Part shown: positions 43,860-64,000 of the stretch, one piece after another
How the letters are laid out: the number at the start of each line of letters is the position of its first letter
How positions within the stretch are numbered: the first letter of the stretch is position 1
NCBI GenBank assembly: GCA_035578905.1
Contig: JAQJVL010000573.1
Coordinates: 310,001-374,000 of the forward strand
Origin: Stictocephala bisonia
Taxonomy: Eukaryota; Arthropoda; Insecta; Hemiptera; Membracidae
Direction of reading: 5' to 3'
DNA length: 64,000 nt
Translations under genes and position numbers: made by a program
Notes under the pieces: generated by a model
The model's database searches: none
Told to the model about the DNA's origin: nothing
The model's input: only the letters and a program-made list of their open reading frames with translations

Positions 43860-44172
43860 GCTTCCAATTCCATTGGAGAGAGGCGGGGGGAAAGGGTCAT
43901 CTCTATCACTACATTTACAAGATCAACACACCACGACCGTCAAAGACGAACTGTGGGTATCTGACACATTGTTTATGTCATGCTTTACGAAAGTTGTAAT
44001 ACATACTATGCAATCAAAAAGTCTGTATCGAGGAATATTGCCTTTGGAATATTATTTTCAATGTGGGTCTCTTGGAGTGCAAGGATATTGACATTGATTT
44101 TGAGCAGTACCCTTCTGATGTACTCACTCTTTGCCTTGCTTAAGCCCTGGGCGTTAAAATGCACTATATTTT
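43860..44172 (-). pseudogene. Non-LTR endonuclease N-terminal relic
   Basis: Minus-strand translation from 44172 reads NIVHFNAQGLSKAKSEYIRR, then VLLKINVNILALQETHIENN, the opening of AP-type endonucleases (N...N..GL, LQETH). It decays after about 60 residues. The remaining domains are missing. Confidence 0.6.
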
Positions 44173-44266
44173 AATCAGAACCTACTATTTTAAAATTAAC
44201 TTGGTCCTCAAAAAGGCCTTTTATTATTTTGTATGGTAGCTACTATAGCTGGGAGATCACATATTC

Positions 44267-44644
44267 ATGACAGTCCAGCTACCAGATTTGTTCTTGTTTA
44301 GAACTATCCAGAGGGTACATTCAGATTTAAAGATTTGCTGTAGACGCGAACATCATACCTCCCCAAATGGCATACTAATCTTCCTGTTAAAATTGATCAT
44401 GTCCAGACTTTCCATGAATATCATTGTCTATGGGTGGACGGGTCGATATATTAAAATGACTAAGGATATATTAAATGCAACCCATCCACCCAAACATGTA
44501 GCTGACCTGCTAACATGGTGCAGAATATTAATTTTCTCCTCCATTGTCGAGGGACAGTGGTCCAAACCACCAAGGCAAATTGAAGTGGACATCCCGGGAT
44601 ATGAACCCTTATGTAATAAGATATTGTACATTATACCTTATTAG
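44267..44644 (+). other. Orphan open frame of 125 codons, origin unknown
   Basis: The frame is open from ATG to TAG, with composition that could be coding (Pro, Trp, Cys present), but no motif I recognise. The complementary strand is also largely open. It lies directly upstream (in minus direction) of the endonuclease relic and may be leader or ORF1 of that element, or chance. Confidence 0.2.
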
Positions 44645-45195
44645 TTACTTTCCACTTGAATTGTGAATCAAATTGAACTAGACAAAATTATTTGCCTTTT
44701 TCGTAAATAAAATAGATGTGATTATTAATGAAGGTTTTCATGTATTTCTTATATTTTTGATTTAACCTGATGTTGTTTATTCATATTACCATTACATGTG
44801 ACCTAAGGTTGTAAGAAGTTTACTGGATCACTAGGATCATCATCGCACTGTGTCTATCTGTAGAGTGGTAGGTTGCGCAGCTCTGTTGCAGCCTTGATTA
44901 TATACACCTACAATAGATATATCATCTATTGTGTGCAAATAATTAGGTTAGTTAGTGAGTTTTAAACAGCATTATATTTACATAGGACTACACACGCACT
45001 CCACAACTACACCCTAAAACAGCTGATAATTAGAGACATAACATTTAACATTGGATGAGAAATAAAAGGTGATTTTTTTATTGGTGCGTTTTTTAAGTTG
45101 GCACCACTACTAAACACAACATTTAAATTCGAATAAAACAGCTGATCTTTGCTTATTATCATATGTCATTTCAATATTTGTATTGTCTAGTGTCT

Positions 45196-45539
45196 AGTCT
45201 GGCCAGCATTGTCTTTAAAAAAATAAGGGCCAATAACACCACCTGCCCAAATGGCGCACCAAACGGTAAGTTTTTGTGGATGAAGGGGCACACCAACAAA
45301 TTCTTTTGGGTTTTCATTACTCCAAATCCGACAATTCTGTTTGTTGACAAAGCCGCATAACCAGAAATGAGCCTCATCACTGAAAAAAATCTTGCCTGCG
45401 AAAGCTGGGTCACGTGTTATCTTATTTTGAGCCCATTCAACGAAATCAAGACGCTTGCGATAGTCTAAACGTTTCAGTTCTTGCACCAATTGAATCTTGT
45501 ATGGATATAGGCGTAGATCCTTCCGTAAAATATTCCTTA
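45196..45539 (-). repeat. Inverted duplicate of the mariner catalytic region (left arm)
   Basis: Translated on the minus strand, it gives RNILRKDLRLYPYK through FFSDEAHFWLCGF to FFKDNAGQT, identical or nearly so to the plus-strand arm at 45863-46206. It has no start or end of a gene of its own. Confidence 0.9.
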
Positions 45540-45552
45540 TTATTGTGTAACC

Positions 45553-46641
45553 ATGAACAGACTTACAAATGAAGAGCGTTTGCGAATAGTGCAAATTTAT
45601 TTTGAAAACCGCAGTTCAGTTCGGGCAACTTACCGAGCTCTTCGTCCGATTTACGGACCTCATAATCGTCCATCAGAGTCAGGTATTCGAGCTTTGGTTA
45701 ATCGTTTTCGTAATACCCACACTCTTGTTGACAAGCATCGGCAGAGACGCCGCACAGTAAGGACCGAAGAGGCTGTTGATGCTGTTGCTCGTAGTGTTGA
45801 AGAGGATCCAAGTGTGTCGATTCGTCATCGTGCGCAGCAATTAGCGATCTGCTATTCAACTCTAAGGAATATTTTACGGAAGGATCTACGCCTATATCCA
45901 TACAAGATTCAATTGGTGCAAGAACTGAAACGTTTAGACTATCGCAAGCGTCTTGATTTCGTTGAATGGGCTCAAAATAAGATAACACGTGACCCAGCTT
46001 TCGCAGGCAAGATTTTTTTCAGTGATGAGGCTCATTTCTGGTTATGCGGCTTTGTCAACAAACAGAATTGTCGGATTTGGAGTAATGAAAACCCAAAAGA
46101 ATTTGTTGGTGTGCCCCTTCATCCACAAAAACTTACCGTTTGGTGCGCCATTTGGGCAGGTGGTGTTATTGGCCCTTATTTTTTTAAAGACAATGCTGGC
46201 CAGACTGTTACGGTAAACGGTCAATGCTATCGGGCAATGTTACGGGACTTTTTCGTTCCTCAGCTAAACGAACTTGAAGTGGATTTATAAAATGTCTGGT
46301 TCCAACAAAACGGCGCGACGTGCCACACGGCAAACGACACAATTGGCCTCTTGGCAGAAACATTTGGTGAACGTATCATCTCATTTAGAGGTAGTGTCAA
46401 CTGGCCCCCACGGTCGTGTGATATCACGCCAACAGACTACTTTCTGTGGGGATATGTTAAGTCTCAAGTATACGCTGACAAGCCACAAACTTTAAATGAA
46501 TTGGAAGCTAACATTCGTCGAGTTATTGGCGGAATTCAACCACAGCTGCTGGAAAGAGTATTCGAAAATTGGACTACTCGATTGGGCTTTCTACGCGAAC
46601 GAAATGGAGCCCATATGCCAGAAATCATTTTTAAACGTTAA
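45553..46641 (+). pseudogene. mariner-like transposase with one stop and a catalytic Asp-to-Asn change
   Basis: A single frame of 362 codons is broken only by TAA at codon 246 (46288-46290). Codons 1-110 are the paired helix-turn-helix DNA-binding region (TNEERLRIVQIYFENRSSVR). The catalytic core has SDEAHF (Asp158), QQNGATCHTA (Asn253, normally Asp) and CDITPTDYFLWG (Asp290). Spacing between the second and third positions is 36. The C terminus reads RNGAHMPEIIFKR. Both lesions make the protein inactive. It is otherwise well preserved, so inactivation is recent. Confidence 0.87.
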
Positions 46642-46759
46642 TGTCATGACACTGTAGTTCAAATAAATCCATTTTTATGTCAATGCAGGTTGTTTTTCAT
46701 TTTTATATTTAGTATTAAAAAAAGCACCAATAAAAAAATCACCCTTTATATGCACGTGT

Positions 46760-47580
46760 ACAAAATAATGGTTATAAGCTCTGACATGAGTTTGCTTTTT
46801 GGCTTCAGGCTGTTGCACATTCAGTAAAAGATCAGAGCAGACAGCCCGTAGTCACTGCTTTGGAATTTTTATATATGTAATGGCAGGTACACAGCAGACG
46901 GTTGGTACTGCTTTCTACATTTGGAAGGGTCATGTCATCAGGACTCCACATTTGAGTCGGCCCCTGGAAGTCATCTCTTCCTACTAGAGAAGTCAAACTG
47001 CTTAGAGGTTCGTCTATTATTTGGGGCTATCAATGTTTTATTTTGAACCTGGAATGGTAAGCATTAATATATTTTAAGGCATATTTATGTTTTTATTGTA
47101 TATTATGTTACACAGTGGTTAGCTACTCTGTCCGTCAGGGTAATCTCCCCTTCCTCACAATCAAGGTCAGAACTCATCTGACTGTCTCGTATTTGACTTA
47201 GTTTCTTGGCACTGGTGTTGTAACATATATTTATGAATGTTTACCAACAGTGTTACGGTTACCTAAATTATTAAGGTTTTTAAATTTAAAACTTCTTTCT
47301 TCATAATTTCAAACAATCTCAAATAACATTAAATTTGTATGTAAAACAATTAAAATATGCTTAATGAATGATATAAATAGCTTTAATGAAAAATAATTTG
47401 TAGTTAAATACTATTTGTTGTTCGTTTTTCAACACTTGGATAAATAAATTGCAAATAAGATTAAGTGTATAATTTACTAATGCTTATTGATTTTTTGTCT
47501 TTTTTTAAGTTTACCATTCAAGCTCAGTAGGTTTTTAAGTTTAATGTTCAGCGAGGTTATGGCCAAGTCTAATTCAATAA
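46760..47580. other. Spacer, nothing recognised
   Basis: No coding or repeat signal beyond short AT-rich tracts. Confidence 0.4.
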
Positions 47581-48296
47581 GGATAGCCACCTCTGATCAA
47601 TTTGATTAGCAACCATAAACAGCATGAGTAGCAAATGTGATCAGCTTGTGTAGCCACCCCATGATCAGCTTCAGTATCAAACATCATCAACTTGTGTAGC
47701 ACCCATTAACGAATTGGCTAGCAAACATTATCAATCTGGGTAGCCACCCCTGATTTACTAGGACACCCATGATCAGCTTGACTAGCCAACCATGATCAAT
47801 TTGGGTAACAGCCGTGATAGACTTGGGTAGCAGCCCTGATCATCTTGGGAAGCAACCATGATCAGTTTGAGTAGCTATCCATGGTCAACTTGAGTAGTAA
47901 CATTGATTAGCTTGGGTACACCCGTGATAAATTTAGGTAGCTACAGTTATAAGCTTTGGTAGCAACCGTGATCAACTTTGGTAGCAACCATGATCAACTT
48001 AAGAATAAGAATATATTTATTTTCTTGAAAAGATACAACACAGAAAATGTTTTGTAATTTTTTGTATAGAAAGGTATATTTGGTTTAGGGACCATAAATG
48101 CATCCTTTTTTTTTCTTAGCTTGGATTCCAAAATTTATTTTAGGCAAATCTCTTCTCATTGCATAGTACATTTTCAGAACTTATGCACAAGCATATACTT
48201 TAATGGTCACATTTGTTGCTTTAAAAATAAGGGGTACAATGCTTCCATTGTTGCTTTTATACAAATGATTCGAATAAACTTTTTTCTTGTATAAAT

Positions 48297-48445
48297 ATGT
48301 ACAGTACAAGTAAACGTCACACAACACAAATTTATTACAATATAAGCACAAAATGCACAAATATACTACAATACAAGCACAAAAATTATGGTGATCGATT
48401 TCGGTGAACCACGCTCACCTTCCTCAGACCAGAGGGATTCACAAA
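48297..48445 (-). repeat. Dispersed repeat arm and hammerhead-like motif
   Basis: 48297-48385 equals one arm of the palindrome at 11225-11381. At 48405-48440 the minus strand reads GTCTGAGGA, a stem GGTGA...TCACC, then GAAATCGATC, again the CUGANGA-stem-GAAA core of a hammerhead. Confidence 0.5.
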
Positions 48446-48454
48446 GGAATGCTG

Positions 48455-49060
48455 TGAACATATAAATATGTGTCTAATATTTGATTCATAAGTCCCACTC
48501 CAGCAAAAAAGCTCATAATCTATTCTACTATGTACAAGAGAAAAATATACGATTCTGAGTGTTTGTTTACAACATATATTTTTTAGGAAATAAAAATATC
48601 TTAATGTTTTATTGAGTATATTTTTTTAATCTTGAACATGCACTTTCCAATTTAGCTCTTGATCAAGATAAATTCCCACATATTTGATTTGGTCTGTTTG
48701 CCTAATAACAGCATACTTTGCACAACATGTCATTTTACATAGGCATTTTGTACAGTTATATTCAATTTCATTTGTAAAAATGACTCTTTGTCTTGAATTG
48801 AAGTTGATAAATTTTGTTTTTTCCGGACTTAACAACATATGATTGTTAGAGAACCACCACTGAAGTGCTTGAAAATCGAGATTCATAGCTTCTTCAATGT
48901 CATTCCAATTATCTTTCACATAACAAAAAGCAGTGTCATCTGCACAGGACGTTAGTTCACCATAAAATTTTGCATTACACAGATCATTTATATAGATTCA
49001 GAATAATATTGCACCTAGAACTGACCCTTGAGGTAAGCCATATTTTATTATACTCAAAAT
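48455..49060 (-). pseudogene. Non-LTR reverse transcriptase relic inside the minisatellite
   Basis: Minus-strand translation gives GLPQGSVLGAILF, INDLCNAKFYGELTSCADDTAF, ALQWWFSNNHMLLSPEKTKF, KYVGIYLDQELNWKVHVQD and LRIVYFSLVHSRIDYELFCW in the correct order of RT blocks. A few stops break it. No endonuclease. Confidence 0.75.
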
Positions 49061-49632
49061 ATGGTAGTAATCATGGTCAACTCGGGTAGCCTCCAGTGAT
49101 CAGTTTGCATAGCTACCCATGATTAAGTTGGGTAGCAACCCTGTTTAGCTTGGATGTCAACCGTGATCAGCTCGTGATATCTTGGGTGGCCACCCGTCAT
49201 CAACTTGGCTAGCTACAGTGATCAACTTTATTAGCAACCGTGATCAACGGGCAATCACCCGTGACCATCTTGATTAGCAACGTGATAAACTTGGATAGCC
49301 AACTTGATCAGCTTGTGTAGCACTCGTGATAATTTGGGTAGCCACCTGTCACCAACTTGGCTAGCTACAGTGATCAGCTTGGGTAGCACTCGTGATCTAT
49401 TCGGGAAATAGGTGTTTAGAATGTGCATAGCTAGTCTGTTAATAATATTACAAGGTAGTTTTGGAGTAATTACTAAGGTTAAAACAAACACTGTTTTTAG
49501 TTCAATACCAATAAGAATGTATTAGCTGTATTCATTAGTTATATTAGTATACAAGTATATAAATGTGATTCAATAAACATAGTGTATCTATAATGGCGCA
49601 AGATTGGTAAAAATATCTCTTTGGGATTACAA

Positions 49633-64000
<14,368 letters not shown>

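Larger units (their letters stand above)
45065..46746 (+). mobile_element. mariner-like element carrying an inverted duplication of its own transposase
   Basis: The ends are AAAGGTGATTTTTTTATTGG and its mirror with one difference, flanked by TA (45063-45064, 46747-46748). The transposase frame is at 45553-46641. In addition 45196-45539 is an inverted copy of 45863-46206 (344 bp each, near-identical), separated by a 323-bp spacer, so the left half of the element can fold into a long hairpin. Confidence 0.85.
47590..49410 (-). repeat. Degenerate 22-bp minisatellite, array B/C, split by a retroelement
   Basis: Units of the form GTGATCAACTTGGGTAGCAACC fill 47590-48000 and 49070-49410. They are the reverse complement of array A in intron 4 of gene 1. 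Between the halves lies about 1.06 kb of retroelement-derived sequence, so one array was split by an insertion. Confidence 0.85.

Overview
The window is AT-rich animal nuclear DNA, most likely from an insect. A hemipteran is my guess; no marker in the sequence settles it. It has long introns, GT-AG splice sites and a dense, nested population of mobile elements. It carries two recognisable host genes. Both belong to the medium-chain dehydrogenase/reductase (MDR) superfamily, and they converge on each other. Gene 1 (+, 6807-39832, seven coding exons, 348 codons, complete) is a zinc-dependent sorbitol/polyol dehydrogenase-like enzyme with catalytic and structural zinc ligands in place. Gene 2 (-, last five coding exons between 62713 and 49633, N-terminal exons beyond the right edge) is a prostaglandin reductase 1-like NADP-dependent enzyme. 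Every intron phase agrees in both reconstructions.

Region by region. 1-6800: upstream spacer with retroelement relics and one copy of a 319-bp dispersed repeat. 6800-13150 (intron 1): inverted hammerhead-like motifs, a hAT element with 8-bp target duplications, a palindrome. 13150-17350 (intron 2): a piggyBac-type MITE and a 5'-truncated non-LTR retrotransposon with an open RT reading frame. 17350-22570 (intron 3): an apparently intact 3.4-kb DNA transposon with 354-bp terminal inverted repeats, perfect 8-bp target duplications and a 771-residue transposase; this is the best candidate for something new. 22570-28380 (intron 4): a 22-bp minisatellite, a tRNA-Val-like SINE head, hAT relics. 28380-33500 (intron 5): an RTE-like relic ending in a perfect fold-back, a second piggyBac-like MITE, a decayed DD82E (Sailor-type) transposase. 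33610-39705 (intron 6): a decayed RNase-H-bearing non-LTR element.

39840-49630, between the two genes: a second, better DD82E element, Penelope-like traces, a mariner element that carries an inverted duplication of its own transposase, and a second 22-bp minisatellite split by a retroelement. 49630-64000: gene 2. Its last intron is largely filled by a gypsy-type LTR element, which holds a nested non-LTR element, which in turn holds a 327-bp short element. The other introns carry a hAT MITE and RT relics.

The two host enzymes are probably cytosolic oxidoreductases of polyol and enone metabolism; no operon-like cooperation is implied. Everything else is the record of repeated transposition. 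Coordinates of elements without target duplications are approximate.
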